The translations under genes and the position numbers were made by a program. This document shows positions 25,231 through 34,708 of a DNA stretch of 64,000 nt, piece after piece. The notes beneath the pieces are model-generated. The model saw only the letters and a program-made list of their open reading frames with translations. It was not told the DNA's origin and did no database searches. Position 1 is the stretch's first letter. Every line of letters starts with the position of its first letter. Source of the DNA: Hyphomicrobiales bacterium (GTDB lineage: Bacteria > Pseudomonadota > Alphaproteobacteria > Rhizobiales > Methyloligellaceae); NCBI GenBank assembly GCA_021775595.1, contig JAJFHN010000014.1, positions 1-64,000 of the forward strand, written 5' to 3'.

Positions 25231-26199
25231 ATGATGCGTTTGTTCTTTGGCGGTAACGCAGCCGATCGCCAGCCCTGGCGATCAGGCTCACTCAAGCGGC
25301 GGTTGTCCCACTGCCGCGTGTCCCAATCTCGCCCGGTCGTCCTCAAGTTGGCGCTTGTCGCTTCGCTCGCCGTGTTTGCTCAAGGCTGCGCACTCAACGG
25401 CGATTTCGGCCGGCCCAAGCCCAGCACGTTCAAGCTCGCGCAAGTCTATCAAGACGTCACCGATTACGTCATGGACGGCGGCGAACCCTCGTATTTCAGA
25501 CTGACCAGCGACGAGACCCGAATGCGCGAAACGGCCTACCGGTTGCGCACCAAGGTGCACTCGCCGCTGCCGGCCAATATGATTCCCTACAATGAGAGCG
25601 GTTACGCCAATCACCTGACCGCCACCGGCCGGGTTTACGGCCCCTCCAGGTTGGCGACCATCGACGACGAGATCACTGGTGATCAGGAAGCGCTGACGGT
25701 ATTCAGCCAATCGACGCGTCTGGTGGTTGTCGCAGACCGCCGCCGGTTGATGGCGCTGGCCAAAGGTGCGCCCAGCTACTCGCAGGGCGATTTCGACAAC
25801 GCGATCAACCGGGTCGAAGAGAACTACGCCTTCATCGAGGGCACGTTCGAAGACTTAAACAATCGGGTCGTGGCTTATCGTATCGCCGTCGACCGGGCCA
25901 AGATCGAAACCCCGGCGATCAACGCTGTCTCGCTGGAAAGCGCGCTCAATCACCTGCATGAACGCTCGCTGGCCTTGCGTTACGAGCTTGCCGAATACCA
26001 CCGCGTGTCGATGCAACAATTCGGTCCCGTGGCGGTCCTGCCGCCGCCGCCCGAAGGCCCGCCGCCGCCGATGATGCCCTATCCCAGCATGAAACCGGCC
26101 GCGACACAGCCTCCGCCTCCAGGGCCAGGTATGCTCTCAAAGTCGATGCGCTTGAAGCCGCCATGGACGGAGAAGACGGCCGCGGTGACGACGCGCTGA
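25231..26199 (+). CDS. Lipoprotein of unknown function with proline-rich C-terminus
   Basis: The 322-residue protein has an extended N-terminus followed by a hydrophobic segment and lipobox LAVFAQGC at about residues 46-53, so the mature protein would be a lipid-anchored periplasmic protein of about 270 residues. The core (QVYQDVTDYVMDGGEPSYFR to about residue 260) is alpha-helical and charged; I do not recognise it. From about 265 there are proline runs (LPPPPEGPPPPMMPYPSMKP). The unusually long, arginine-rich segment before the lipobox hints that the true start may be further downstream, but no ATG lies between. Confidence 0.75.
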   Translation: MMRLFFGGNAADRQPWRSGSLKRRLSHCRVSQSRPVVLKLALVASLAVFAQGCALNGDFGRPKPSTFKLAQVYQDVTDYVMDGGEPSYFRLTSDETRMRETAYRLRTKVHSPLPANMIPYNESGYANHLTATGRVYGPSRLATIDDEITGDQEALTVFSQSTRLVVVADRRRLMALAKGAPSYSQGDFDNAINRVEENYAFIEGTFEDLNNRVVAYRIAVDRAKIETPAINAVSLESALNHLHERSLALRYELAEYHRVSMQQFGPVAVLPPPPEGPPPPMMPYPSMKPAATQPPPPGPGMLSKSMRLKPPWTEKTAAVTTR

Positions 26200-26230
26200 G
26201 GCGCGGTCTAAATCGGCTGAGTGGTTCTGA

Positions 26231-26800
26231 TCAACGAGCGACTTGGGCGCCGGGCAAAATGCGCCCGCAGGAAGCCCGGTGCAGGGCGCGCTCGGTGCGA
26301 TCGGCATAGCTGGACCCAGCCAACGGCGCCCGAATCATCACCAGACCGAGATCATTGGGCGAGTTGACTACGAGGGAATCTTCGCTGTCGATGAGAGCGC
26401 TTGTCTCATCATCCAGCAGGGCGTTGCTCTGGGTCGAGACGATGATCTCGATTTTTTCGCGTTTAATATCGCCGCCGCTGATTGTGTAAAAATTGGTGCC
26501 GCTGGAATCGTAAAAGGCGATTGTCCACAATTCGTCGGGAATGCGGGTCGAAATGCGCACGGGCCCGCGCGTGAGGTCGAAGCGGCAAATGGCATAGCGC
26601 ATGTCGGGCGCCATCATGTGCAATATCAATTGGGCCGGGCTTGGTTGGGGCAGCACAACCAGGGTGTTGACGTCAGCCAGCGTGGTCAGCCGCGTCCAGG
26701 CGTTGCGCGGCGCGATCTGGGGAATGCCCAATACGGCGATGATGTGGATGATGCCCGCAACGAGCAGCGCCAAGGTGACGGCATACCAAGAAATCTTCAT
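26231..26800 (-). CDS. DUF1254-type membrane protein
   Basis: A 189-residue protein with an N-terminal helix (SWYAVTLALLVAGIIHIIAV) and a periplasmic beta-rich domain carrying PQIAPRNAWTRL, DMRYAICRFDLTRGPVRI and ELWTIAFYDSSGTNFYTISG, as in the short DUF1254 proteins of Rhizobiales. It overlaps the DUF1214 gene by four bases, and the two families usually occur as a pair, suggesting one membrane complex of unknown role. The C-terminus ends ILPGAQVAR. Confidence 0.8.
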   Translation of the reverse strand: MKISWYAVTLALLVAGIIHIIAVLGIPQIAPRNAWTRLTTLADVNTLVVLPQPSPAQLILHMMAPDMRYAICRFDLTRGPVRISTRIPDELWTIAFYDSSGTNFYTISGGDIKREKIEIIVSTQSNALLDDETSALIDSEDSLVVNSPNDLGLVMIRAPLAGSSYADRTERALHRASCGRILPGAQVAR

Positions 26801-27393
26801 GAGCAGCTGATCCGCTTGATGCTCGGCAGTTGCGCGTCGGTCCGGCGCTCACCGGAGGCGTCGCGCGAAGACCGCGGGCCGTAAATCCGCAACATGATCT
26901 GAAACTGGTCGCTGTCGATGGTGGGCAGCCAATTGCCCGGACTGGGCTCCGCCGACAAGACGATGCTGAATCTGCCGTCGGCGCCCCTGGCGACGTCACG
27001 GTTGGAAAAGGCGTAACGGCTGGCTTTATTGGGGATGAGACGGCCCGAGCTACGATAGGCGGCGATGCTCCACCAGGCGGCATCCAGCGGTTTGCCCTCG
27101 ATCGAATAATCGCATTCGGATGTCAGACGGTCGCCCTCATCGTCGCGATTGGCCGTGTAGTAGAGGGCGCTTGTGGTGGTGACGGGCAGGCGGCCTTGAC
27201 GAGCGAAATGGGCCCGCGTGTAGGGGTCGGCGTCCGGATTGCCGGCGCGATACCACACCGACCAGGGGCCGCTGCGCGCGGTCGTAAGCCGCGAGCCCCT
27301 ATCGACCATGTACCAAGCCGAAGAGAGGCCAACGACCACAGCCAGACCGCTATAGGCGGTGAGCTGGACAATTTTGGGCATGGTCCGGAACAT
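26797..27393 (-). CDS. DUF1214-type membrane protein
   Basis: A 198-residue protein with one N-terminal helix (IVQLTAYSGLAVVVGLSSAW) and a periplasmic domain with NPDADPYTRAHFARQGRLPV, WSIAAYRSSGRLIPN and GNWLPTIDSDQFQIMLRIYG; the last is the DUF1214 signature. Upstream partner of the DUF1254 gene (ATGA overlap). It lies 46 bases downstream of the penicillin-binding protein gene on the same strand, so co-transcription is plausible. A start five codons later (MPKIVQ) is possible. Confidence 0.82.
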   Translation of the reverse strand: MFRTMPKIVQLTAYSGLAVVVGLSSAWYMVDRGSRLTTARSGPWSVWYRAGNPDADPYTRAHFARQGRLPVTTTSALYYTANRDDEGDRLTSECDYSIEGKPLDAAWWSIAAYRSSGRLIPNKASRYAFSNRDVARGADGRFSIVLSAEPSPGNWLPTIDSDQFQIMLRIYGPRSSRDASGERRTDAQLPSIKRISCS

Positions 27394-27439
27394 ACGAGTG
27401 TCTGGCGCCTAAGGGCGGACCGCGGGTCCGCCTGCTGAT

Positions 27440-29758
27440 CTAGGGTGAACGGACGCGCTCGGCGGCGAACCGCCGGCCGTCGCGATCCATATCGCTGCGC
27501 CGGCCATCGCCAGCAGGCGCATCTGGCGCCGGCGGCGCACCATCGCCAGCGCTATCGTCTGGAACCGCGGCGCGACGGTCTTGGGGGCCCGTTGCGCCAG
27601 CGCGCGCGTCTTCAAACAATTCGCGCATCTCGCGCAGCACCTTGCGTGTGCGCGGCGATATGCTCCGGACGCTCGAGCCAATGGTGCCGAGGCTGGGATC
27701 GGCTTGCTTCAACCGGGAAATCTGGTTTTGTGCTTGGAGCTGATTTGGATGAATGGCCAGGCCCGGAATGGGCGGAATGTTCTTGGTGGCATGGGCATAG
27801 ACCATGAAGTCCTTCCAGGTCTGGGCCGGCAGGCTGCCGCCGGTCACCCTGGCCATCGGTGTGAAATTGTCGTTGCCGAACCAAACACCCGTCACATATT
27901 GGCCCGTAAAGCCCATAAACCAAGCATCCTTGAAGCCCGAGCTCGTCCCGGTTTTGCCGGCTGACGCGGTGAAGTCGAGCTGCGAGCGGCGGCCTGTTCC
28001 GCTGGTCACCACCAGGCCGAGCATGGAGTTGAGCTGCTCGATTTTTTTGCGCTCGAAGATCTGCTTGGGCTTGGGCTCATCGCGCTCATGGAGATAAATC
28101 AGCTCGTCTTTCGTGTTGCGGATTTCTTCGATCACATAGGGCGGCGTGCGCTTGCCGCCAGCGGCGAAAACCGCATAGCCGCCGGTGTGCTGCAGCGGTG
28201 TGATGCCCGTATCGCCCAACGCCATGGAGCAGCTCTTGCGCACATCCATGCCGAGCTTCTTGACGTTGGCGACGACCTTTTCGCGACCGACGCGCAAGGA
28301 CAGTTTGACGGCCACGGTGTTGATCGAACGCATCAGGGCGTGGGCCATGATCATCCGGCCGCGATAACCGCCTGAATAGTTGCGTGGCGACCAGCGTCCG
28401 CAACTCACATAACCGTCGACAACGGCCGAGTTCGGCGTGTAGCCGTTTTCGAGTGCGGTCAAATACACATAAGGTTTGAAAGACGAACCCGGCTGGCGGC
28501 GCGCATGGGTGGCGCGGTTGAACTGGCTTTCGCCATAGTCGCGGCCGCCGACGATGACCCGCACCGCGCCATCTGGCTCCATCGAAACCAGCGCGGCCTG
28601 ACGCGCGCGCTTTCCGCGGCCGAATTTGCGCAAGGTGTTCTCTACCGCTTCCTGGGCGTTGCGCTGGAGGCTCAAGTCCACGGTCGTTTGGGCGGTCAGA
28701 ACGTACTGTTCCTTGTCCTTCATCAAGCGCCGGACTTCCTCGAAGGCGTAATCGAGGAACCAGTCGGGGCTGTAGAAGTCGCTTCGATCGACAATCGTAG
28801 CTGGATTGAGACGGGCACCGTGTACTTGACCTTCGGTCATATAACCGGCCTCGACCAGATTGCTCAAAACGATGTTTGCCCGTGCCCGCGAAGCCGGCAG
28901 ATCGAGGTGCGGGGCATAGCGAGTCGGCGCCTTGAACAGGCCTGCCAGCATGGCGGCTTCGGCAAGAGTTATGTCGCGCACGCTCTTGTTGAAATAGAGC
29001 TGGGACGCGGCTTCGACGCCGAAGGCGCCGCCGCCCATATAGGAGCGGTCGAGATAGTATTTCAGAATTTCTTTCTTGGTCAGGCGCGCTTCGAGCCACA
29101 GCGCCAGAAAAGCTTCCTTGATCTTGCGTTGCAGTGAGCGTTCGGGTGACAGGAAGAAGTTCTTGGCAAGCTGCTGGGTGAGCGAGCTGCCGCCTTGGAC
29201 GACATCGTTGGCGCGCACGTTTTCGACCATGGCGCGCGCCGTGCCGATGATGTCGATGCCAAAGTGATCGAAGAACCGCCGATCCTCGGTGGCCAGTGCC
29301 GATTGGATCATGTGGTCTGGAATGTCGGCGAGCGGTACGGCGTCGGAGTGGAGAATGCCCCGCTTGCCAATCTCATTGCCGTAGCGGTCGAGGAAGGTGA
29401 CGCTGAACTGGCCAGCCGTTCGCCACGAATCGTTGGTTTCCTCGAAAGCCGGCAGCGCCAGCGCGAGCATCACCACAAGCCCACCGGCACCCAGGGTGAG
29501 GGATTCGGAGGCGGTCTCGGCGAAGACGCGTCTTAGGCCGGAGACATGAAAGCGGGAGAAAAAACTCGAATAGCTGCTCCAGACATTGCGCAGCCGCTCC
29601 CAGGCGCCATAAAGCGACGAATCGATCCATGAATCGAGCGCCAGCCAATCGACCCGCCCTTTTCTGATCCGGCCTTTCAAATTCCAGTTGGACACGTGAC
29701 CGATTACCTCGAAAGGTTGCAGCGGAGCGCGCTTTGACGCGTCCTCGCGCATCGCCAT
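27440..29758 (-). CDS. Class A penicillin-binding protein (PBP1A type)
   Basis: Bifunctional peptidoglycan synthase, 772 residues. It has a cytoplasmic N-terminus, one membrane helix at about 88-104, then a GT51 glycosyltransferase with catalytic Glu158 (ATEDRRFFDHFG) and GGSSLTQQLAKNFFLSPERS. The transpeptidase domain has the active Ser near 424 (QPGSSFKPY), the SxN motif in MRSINTVAV and KTGTSSGFKDAWFMG near 602. The C-terminal tail after about 690 is rich in Pro, Asp, Ala and Arg and is presumably disordered. All catalytic residues are intact. It is divergent from ycgN across about 80 bases. Several PBP1a paralogues are normal in Rhizobiales, so I give no letter. Confidence 0.93.
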   Translation of the reverse strand: MAMREDASKRAPLQPFEVIGHVSNWNLKGRIRKGRVDWLALDSWIDSSLYGAWERLRNVWSSYSSFFSRFHVSGLRRVFAETASESLTLGAGGLVVMLALALPAFEETNDSWRTAGQFSVTFLDRYGNEIGKRGILHSDAVPLADIPDHMIQSALATEDRRFFDHFGIDIIGTARAMVENVRANDVVQGGSSLTQQLAKNFFLSPERSLQRKIKEAFLALWLEARLTKKEILKYYLDRSYMGGGAFGVEAASQLYFNKSVRDITLAEAAMLAGLFKAPTRYAPHLDLPASRARANIVLSNLVEAGYMTEGQVHGARLNPATIVDRSDFYSPDWFLDYAFEEVRRLMKDKEQYVLTAQTTVDLSLQRNAQEAVENTLRKFGRGKRARQAALVSMEPDGAVRVIVGGRDYGESQFNRATHARRQPGSSFKPYVYLTALENGYTPNSAVVDGYVSCGRWSPRNYSGGYRGRMIMAHALMRSINTVAVKLSLRVGREKVVANVKKLGMDVRKSCSMALGDTGITPLQHTGGYAVFAAGGKRTPPYVIEEIRNTKDELIYLHERDEPKPKQIFERKKIEQLNSMLGLVVTSGTGRRSQLDFTASAGKTGTSSGFKDAWFMGFTGQYVTGVWFGNDNFTPMARVTGGSLPAQTWKDFMVYAHATKNIPPIPGLAIHPNQLQAQNQISRLKQADPSLGTIGSSVRSISPRTRKVLREMRELFEDARAGATGPQDRRAAVPDDSAGDGAPPAPDAPAGDGRRSDMDRDGRRFAAERVRSP

Positions 29759-29841
29759 AATCTAGGCGCGCGATGCGAATTTGCCAGTATATACCGATGT
29801 AGACATGCAATTCGGGCAATTCCACGAACGAGAGATAACTG

Positions 29842-30303
29842 ATGGCCGGACAAGATCAAGCCTTTTGGCGGCGCAAGACGCTGGCGGAAATGTCGGCCCA
29901 GGAATGGGAATCGTTGTGCGATGGCTGCGCCCAGTGCTGTTTGATCAAATTGGAAGACGACGACACGGGCGAGCTGTTTCACACAAAGCTTTCCTGCCAC
30001 CTGCTCGATATCGGCTCATGCCGGTGCAGCGATTATGACAACCGGCACGCCCGCGTGCCCGATTGCATCCATCTGACAGCCGAAAACGCCGGCACGCTCG
30101 AGTGGCTTCCACAGAGCTGCGCCTACCGGTTGGTGGCGGAGGGTAAGGATCTCTACTGGTGGCATCCGTTGATCTCGGGCGACGCCGATACGGTGCGCCA
30201 AGCCGGCATTTCGGTGAGCGGATTTGCCCGCAGCGAAGGTGGGATCGCAGTGGAAAAGATGGACAGATTCGTAATCCAAGATCCCTCCAGAGGGCGGCGA
30301 TAA
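29842..30303 (+). CDS. YcgN family cysteine-cluster protein
   Basis: A 153-residue cytoplasmic protein with an iron-sulfur-type cysteine array: [16 protein letters not shown], then [24 protein letters not shown] and QSCAYRL. The family is UPF0260/YcgN within the YkgJ group; the metal and role are not established. [16 protein letters not shown] at the start is typical of the family. The feuN-like gene follows 76 bases downstream, but an independent promoter is likely. Confidence 0.9.
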   Translation: MAGQDQAFWRRKTLAEMSAQEWESLCDGCAQCCLIKLEDDDTGELFHTKLSCHLLDIGSCRCSDYDNRHARVPDCIHLTAENAGTLEWLPQSCAYRLVAEGKDLYWWHPLISGDADTVRQAGISVSGFARSEGGIAVEKMDRFVIQDPSRGRR

Positions 30304-30379
30304 TTGCTAAAAATCCAGCGTGAAATGGCCTGAAATCCGGGACATAGGGCATTCATCTTCGGTTCAGGGAAGCCCAGTT

Positions 30380-30724
30380 ATGGTACGGGTACTGAGCAAT
30401 AGGGTTATGAGGCAACACTTGCACACCAAGTCACCGATACTTGCTGGAATTGCAGCGATCTGCATGCTGTTGCCGGCGCCGAGCATGGCGCGCGCCGCCG
30501 ATTGCATTGCTTGGTCCGAAGCCCGCCCCATCATCGCACAACGCGGCTTGATCGGCTCCGAGGAGGCGAGCGCGCTGGCGCAAGGCCGCTTTGGGGGCGA
30601 AACGCTGGTCAATGTGAAGTTCTGCCAGACGGGCGATCGCTACGTCTATTTCGTGTTTCTGCTGCGGCCCGACAACAACAAGCTGCGCCGCGTGGTGGTT
30701 GATGCCTCGAGCGGACAGCTCTAA
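30380..30724 (+). CDS. Small periplasmic PepSY-like protein, FeuN-like
   Basis: A 114-residue exported protein. The signal peptide reads SPILAGIAAICMLLPAPSMA RA around residues 17-38, followed by a short PepSY-like domain (CIAWSEARPIIAQRGLIGSE, then RVVVDASSGQL at the end). It stands 61 bases before a response-regulator and kinase pair. In Sinorhizobium the FeuN protein has this position and form and holds the FeuPQ system in check; the same role here is inferred from layout. Two cysteines (CIAW and VKFCQTG) could form a disulfide. The start has AGGGAAG eight bases upstream; ATG 30407 is an alternative. Confidence 0.75.
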   Translation: MVRVLSNRVMRQHLHTKSPILAGIAAICMLLPAPSMARAADCIAWSEARPIIAQRGLIGSEEASALAQGRFGGETLVNVKFCQTGDRYVYFVFLLRPDNNKLRRVVVDASSGQL

Positions 30725-30785
30725 CTGGTGTGATGGCAAGGCGCCCATGACACAATGGCGCGCTTGAAGGAAGGCGGTCAGTCCT

Positions 30786-31457
30786 GTGCGGCTCCTGGTG
30801 GTAGAAGACGATCCCGATCTCAATCGGCAGCTGGTGGCAGCGTTGAACGACGCGGGCTATGCGGTCGACAGCGCGCTCGATGGCGAAGAGGGACACTTTC
30901 TCGGCGACACCGAGCCTTATGATGCGGTGATCTTGGATATCGGCCTGCCCACCATGGACGGCATCTCCGTGCTTGAGCAGTGGCGGCGCGATCAGCGCAT
31001 CATGCCGGTCTTGATCCTCACCGCGCGCGACCGTTGGAGCGATAAGGTGGCGGGCATGGACGCCGGCGCCGACGACTATGTCTCCAAGCCGTTTCATATG
31101 GAGGAGATATTGGCGCGCGTGCGAGCGCTGCTGCGCCGTTCGGCCGGTCACGCCACCAGCGAAATCGAATGCGGCCCCATTCGACTGGACACAAAGACGG
31201 CGCGCGTCACCATCGACGGCTCGGCGGTCAAGCTCGCATCGCACGAGTTTCGGTTGCTCTCCTATTTGATGCATCACCGCGACAGGGTGGTCTCGCGCAC
31301 CGAACTGGTGGAACACCTCTACGAGCAGGACTTCGATCGCGATTCAAACACGATCGAGGTTTTCATTGGCCGACTGCGCAAGAAGATCCCGGCCGATTAC
31401 ATCAAGACTGTGCGGGGGCTTGGTTACAGTCTCGCAGACCCGCAGAATGAAGCTTAA
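30786..31457 (+). CDS. feuP: OmpR-family response regulator, FeuP-like
   Basis: A 223-residue transcription regulator. The receiver domain has acidic residues in VVEDDPD, phospho-acceptor Asp51 (VILDIGLPTMDG), a Thr in LTARDRW and Lys in SKPFHMEEI. The winged-helix DNA-binding domain covers about 125-220 (ASHEFRLLSYLMHHRDRVVS, TVRGLGYSL). The start is GTG. The stop lies 11 bases inside the kinase gene. In Sinorhizobium, FeuPQ activates cyclic beta-glucan export in response to low osmolarity; PhoP-like naming is an alternative because FeuP belongs to the PhoP branch. Confidence 0.85.
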   Translation: MRLLVVEDDPDLNRQLVAALNDAGYAVDSALDGEEGHFLGDTEPYDAVILDIGLPTMDGISVLEQWRRDQRIMPVLILTARDRWSDKVAGMDAGADDYVSKPFHMEEILARVRALLRRSAGHATSEIECGPIRLDTKTARVTIDGSAVKLASHEFRLLSYLMHHRDRVVSRTELVEHLYEQDFDRDSNTIEVFIGRLRKKIPADYIKTVRGLGYSLADPQNEA

Positions 31458-32811
31458 TTCACTCTCATTCCGGTTGTTCGCTTCGGCGGCGGGTTGGACG
31501 CTGATCGTTCTCCCCATCATGGCCGTGATTCTGATTTCGTTGTTTCGCGAAGCCGTCGAGCGCAGCTTTGATGCGCGGCTCAACACCTATTTGACCGACC
31601 TGTTGGCCGAAAGCGTCGACACGGCATCGGGCAATCTGATTCCACCGCCGGATCTGGGTATTTCCGAATTCAATCTGCCCCTGTCTGGCTGGTACTGGCA
31701 GATCAGCCCGATCAAGGGCGGCTTGCCGACGGCCAGGCCGCTCTATGCCTCGACATCTTTGCTGGCGGAGATTCTGCAGCTTCCCTCGCGGCGTTTGATT
31801 CCAGACCCGAGCGGTTTGAAACGCGCCTATGTCGCCGGGCCCAAGGGCCAGCGTCTGCGCATCATCGAACGCGCCGTGACGGTGGGTCCAACGGTTTATG
31901 CCTTCATGGTCGCGGGTGCGGACTCTGAAATCGAACAAGAGATTTCCGATTTTCAGTTCATGGTGATCGTCGCACTTTCGGTCTTCGGCGCCGGGTTGGT
32001 CCTGGCGACAGTATTCCAGGTCCGCTTTGGCTTGCGGCCGTTGCGCGCAATCCGCGAAGGATTGCTGGCGATCCGTTCGGGCAAAGCAAGCGCGCTCGAA
32101 GGCGATTACCCGCTCGAAATTGAGCCTCTGCAAGACGAACTGAACGCGCTGATCCGCTCAAACAACGACGTGGTGGAGCGCGCGCGCACCCATGTTGGCA
32201 ATCTGGCGCATGCCCTCAAAACACCGCTGAGCGTCATCACCAACGAGGCGCGCGGCAAGAAGACGGCCTTGGCCGCAACCGTGGTGACGCAATCGGACTT
32301 GATGCGGACGCAGATTTCACACCATCTCGACCGCGCGCGCGTTGCCGCGCGAGCCGGGGTGATCGGCGGACTGACGGACGTCAAACCCATCCTCGATGGA
32401 TTGGGCCGGGCGCTCGGGCGCATTCATGACGACAAACGAATCGCGCTTGATATCGCGTGCCCGGACGAACTCAAATTTCAGGGCGAGAAACAAGACTTCG
32501 AGGAAATGGTCGGCAATCTGCTGGACAACGCATGCAAATGGGCCAAGAGCCGCGTCGGCGTCACGGTCGGGCGGGCCAGCGGCGAAGCGGGCGTAATTGT
32601 CATCGATGTGGATGACGATGGCCCAGGCCTTTCCAAAGCTCAACGCATAGCTGCCGTCAAACGCGGCCGGAGGCTTGATGAGACAAAGCCCGGATCGGGT
32701 TTGGGGCTTTCAATCGTTGCCGATCTCGCGCATCTTTACAAAGGCAGTTTCGAGCTGGACGTCTCGCCCTTGGGAGGGCTGCGCGCCAGACTTCGATTGC
32801 CGGCGGCATAG
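31447..32811 (+). CDS. feuQ: Sensor histidine kinase, FeuQ-like
   Basis: A 454-residue membrane kinase. Two membrane helices (about 14-34 and 171-191) flank a periplasmic sensor of about 135 residues starting REAVERSFDARLNTYLTDLL. A HAMP-like linker precedes His255 in GNLAHALKTPLSV, then N-box LLDNACKWAKSRVGV, DDDGPGLS and GSGLGLSIVADLAHLY. The layout matches PhoQ/FeuQ kinases. The start ATG overlaps the response-regulator gene by 11 bases, so the pair is coupled. The periplasmic FeuN-like protein encoded upstream is a plausible partner of the sensor domain. Confidence 0.85.
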   Translation: MKLNSLSFRLFASAAGWTLIVLPIMAVILISLFREAVERSFDARLNTYLTDLLAESVDTASGNLIPPPDLGISEFNLPLSGWYWQISPIKGGLPTARPLYASTSLLAEILQLPSRRLIPDPSGLKRAYVAGPKGQRLRIIERAVTVGPTVYAFMVAGADSEIEQEISDFQFMVIVALSVFGAGLVLATVFQVRFGLRPLRAIREGLLAIRSGKASALEGDYPLEIEPLQDELNALIRSNNDVVERARTHVGNLAHALKTPLSVITNEARGKKTALAATVVTQSDLMRTQISHHLDRARVAARAGVIGGLTDVKPILDGLGRALGRIHDDKRIALDIACPDELKFQGEKQDFEEMVGNLLDNACKWAKSRVGVTVGRASGEAGVIVIDVDDDGPGLSKAQRIAAVKRGRRLDETKPGSGLGLSIVADLAHLYKGSFELDVSPLGGLRARLRLPAA

Positions 32812-32953
32812 ATCAGACCCTGCACAGTCGAAATTTTGCCGGATTTTTGGCGCTAAACCGCAAGGGTCTCATGAACGACTCGCGATCGAGTTGTTTGGTA
32901 ATGCCATAAGAACATTGTGTTATGTTTCGCATAGACTGCATGGGCGAAAAGCA

Positions 32954-33403
32954 ATGAGATCGATAACAATCATAGCCATCGTGCTCGTCTTGGCTGTGCT
33001 TGGCGGTTGCAGGCGCGGAGAAAACGCAGCCAGCGGGACTTCGGCAAGTACGAGCGGCAATCCGGTGAGCAGCGGTCAGAACCGGGCGATCGCCACGGCC
33101 GTGGGCTCGGTGGTTGGTGGAATTTCCGGCCATCAAATCGGCCGGAGTTTGGACGAAGCCGACCGACGGGCTGCTATGGCGGCTGAATATCGCGCGCTTG
33201 AATACGGCAAGGCTGGTGCGGCGACACCCTGGCGCAACCCAAGCAACGGCAATCACGGCTCCGTAATGGTGCAGAGCCCTTATGTATCGGGCAATCAGCA
33301 TTGCCGCGGCTACACGCACACCGTCTATATCGGCGGACAGCCCCAGACCATGAACGGCAAGGCGTGCCGCAGGCCCGACGGCACTTGGAGCAACGTCGGC
33401 TAA
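32954..33403 (+). CDS. Lipoprotein, 17-kDa surface-antigen-like
   Basis: A 149-residue lipoprotein. The start MRSITIIAIVLVLAVLGGCR gives a textbook lipobox (LGGC, Cys19). The mature part has a glycine-rich segment (IATAVGSVVGGISGHQIGRS) as in the 17-kDa antigen family, then a C-terminal domain with CRGYTHTVYIGGQPQTMNGK ACRRPDGTW, including two cysteines that could pair. I chose ATG 32954 because of the signal peptide; the longer reading frame runs back into the kinase gene. Function unknown; outer-membrane location likely. Confidence 0.82.
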   Translation: MRSITIIAIVLVLAVLGGCRRGENAASGTSASTSGNPVSSGQNRAIATAVGSVVGGISGHQIGRSLDEADRRAAMAAEYRALEYGKAGAATPWRNPSNGNHGSVMVQSPYVSGNQHCRGYTHTVYIGGQPQTMNGKACRRPDGTWSNVG

Positions 33404-33528
33404 TCATTCTCCGGCAAACGTGCAGCGGATGCTCGGCCGATTTTGCCGATCAACGTCATCATCCAACTTTCGGCCCAGGCGCATGTTAGGCATTTGCCGG
33501 GTCTCATTGGGCAGGCTATTGGGTCGCC

Positions 33529-34677
33529 ATGGTTTTGTGGTTTGTTTTCGCTCTGTTGACGTGTCTCGCGCTCGGCGCCGTTTTGTGGCCGTTGCTGCGT
33601 GAGACGGGCTCGGCCGCGGACGATGAAATGAGCGACGCTGATGTCTACCGGGATCAGTTAAGGGAAATCGAAGCGGATTTGGCCGAAGGCCTGCTGGCGC
33701 CGCGCGAAGCCGAAGCGGCGCGGCTTGAAGTCTCGCGCCGGCTGCTGGCAGCCGGCCGGGCAGGCAAATCGGCGACCGGAAGCGGCTCAAAAAAAAGGAC
33801 CCGCCGGACGAAGGGCTCGGCAAAGCCCGATGCGGCGATCCTCACGGGCGTCGCGCTGGCACTGCCGCTCTTGAGCGTCGGTCTCTACTTGTTGAGTGGT
33901 TCACCAAGTCTTCCGGGCGCGCCATACCAGGCAAGATTGGAGGCCGCGCCAGAGGGACGAAACATCGCCAGGCTGATCGCGCAGGTCGAGGAGCGCTTGC
34001 GTGAGCACCCACAAGACGGCGAGGGATGGAACGTGATTGCGCCCGTTTACGTGCGGCTTGGCCGATATGCCGATGGGGCCGACGCCTATCGGCGGGCCGC
34101 CGCACTGCTCGGCGAAACCGCAAAGCGGCTTGAGGGTTACGGTGAAGCCCGCACATTGGCAGACAATGGCATTGTGAACGAAGCCGCCCGCAAATCCTTC
34201 GAGCGAGCTTTGGTGCTCGATGGCGCGCGACCGAAAGCGCGCTATTGGCTCGGCGTCGCGCTCGAGCAAGACGGCCGTGCCGGTGAGGCCATCGCGACTT
34301 GGAAAAAACTGCTGGAAGGCGCCGCGCCCGAGGCGCCTTGGCGGCCTTTGGTCGAACAGCGCATCGCCAACGCAGCACCAGGGAACGCCGATCAAAGCGC
34401 GCCTAGGGGACCTGGTGCGGCGGAAATTGCGGCGGCGGCAGAAATGAGCCAAGCCGACCGGGCGGCGATGATCAATCAAATGGTTGCAGGCTTGGCGCAG
34501 CGGCTGAACGAGGACGGCAGCGATTTGCAGGGTTGGCTGCGCCTTACCCGTGCCTACATGGTATTGCAGAAGCCCGATGAGGCTCGCGATGCGCTGACGC
34601 GCGCGCGCAAGTCGATGGCGGGCGATACCGCAGCGCTGGCACAGCTCGATGCATTGGCGCGGGAGCTCAAGCTATGA
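33529..34677 (+). CDS. ccmI: Cytochrome c maturation protein CcmI (CycH)
   Basis: Chaperone that delivers apocytochrome c to the heme ligation complex CcmFH. The 382-residue protein starts with a helix ([20 protein letters not shown]), has a cytoplasmic loop with [20 protein letters not shown], characteristic of CcmI, a second helix near 105-122 and a periplasmic TPR region ([20 protein letters not shown]). First gene of ccmI-ccmE-ccmF-ccmH, the rhizobial cycHJKL order. The helper genes ccmABCDG are not in the window, as usual for this split arrangement. Confidence 0.95.
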   Translation: MVLWFVFALLTCLALGAVLWPLLRETGSAADDEMSDADVYRDQLREIEADLAEGLLAPREAEAARLEVSRRLLAAGRAGKSATGSGSKKRTRRTKGSAKPDAAILTGVALALPLLSVGLYLLSGSPSLPGAPYQARLEAAPEGRNIARLIAQVEERLREHPQDGEGWNVIAPVYVRLGRYADGADAYRRAAALLGETAKRLEGYGEARTLADNGIVNEAARKSFERALVLDGARPKARYWLGVALEQDGRAGEAIATWKKLLEGAAPEAPWRPLVEQRIANAAPGNADQSAPRGPGAAEIAAAAEMSQADRAAMINQMVAGLAQRLNEDGSDLQGWLRLTRAYMVLQKPDEARDALTRARKSMAGDTAALAQLDALARELKL

Positions 34678-34708
34678 CATCGCCAAACAGCATGCCGGAG
34701 GACCATCG

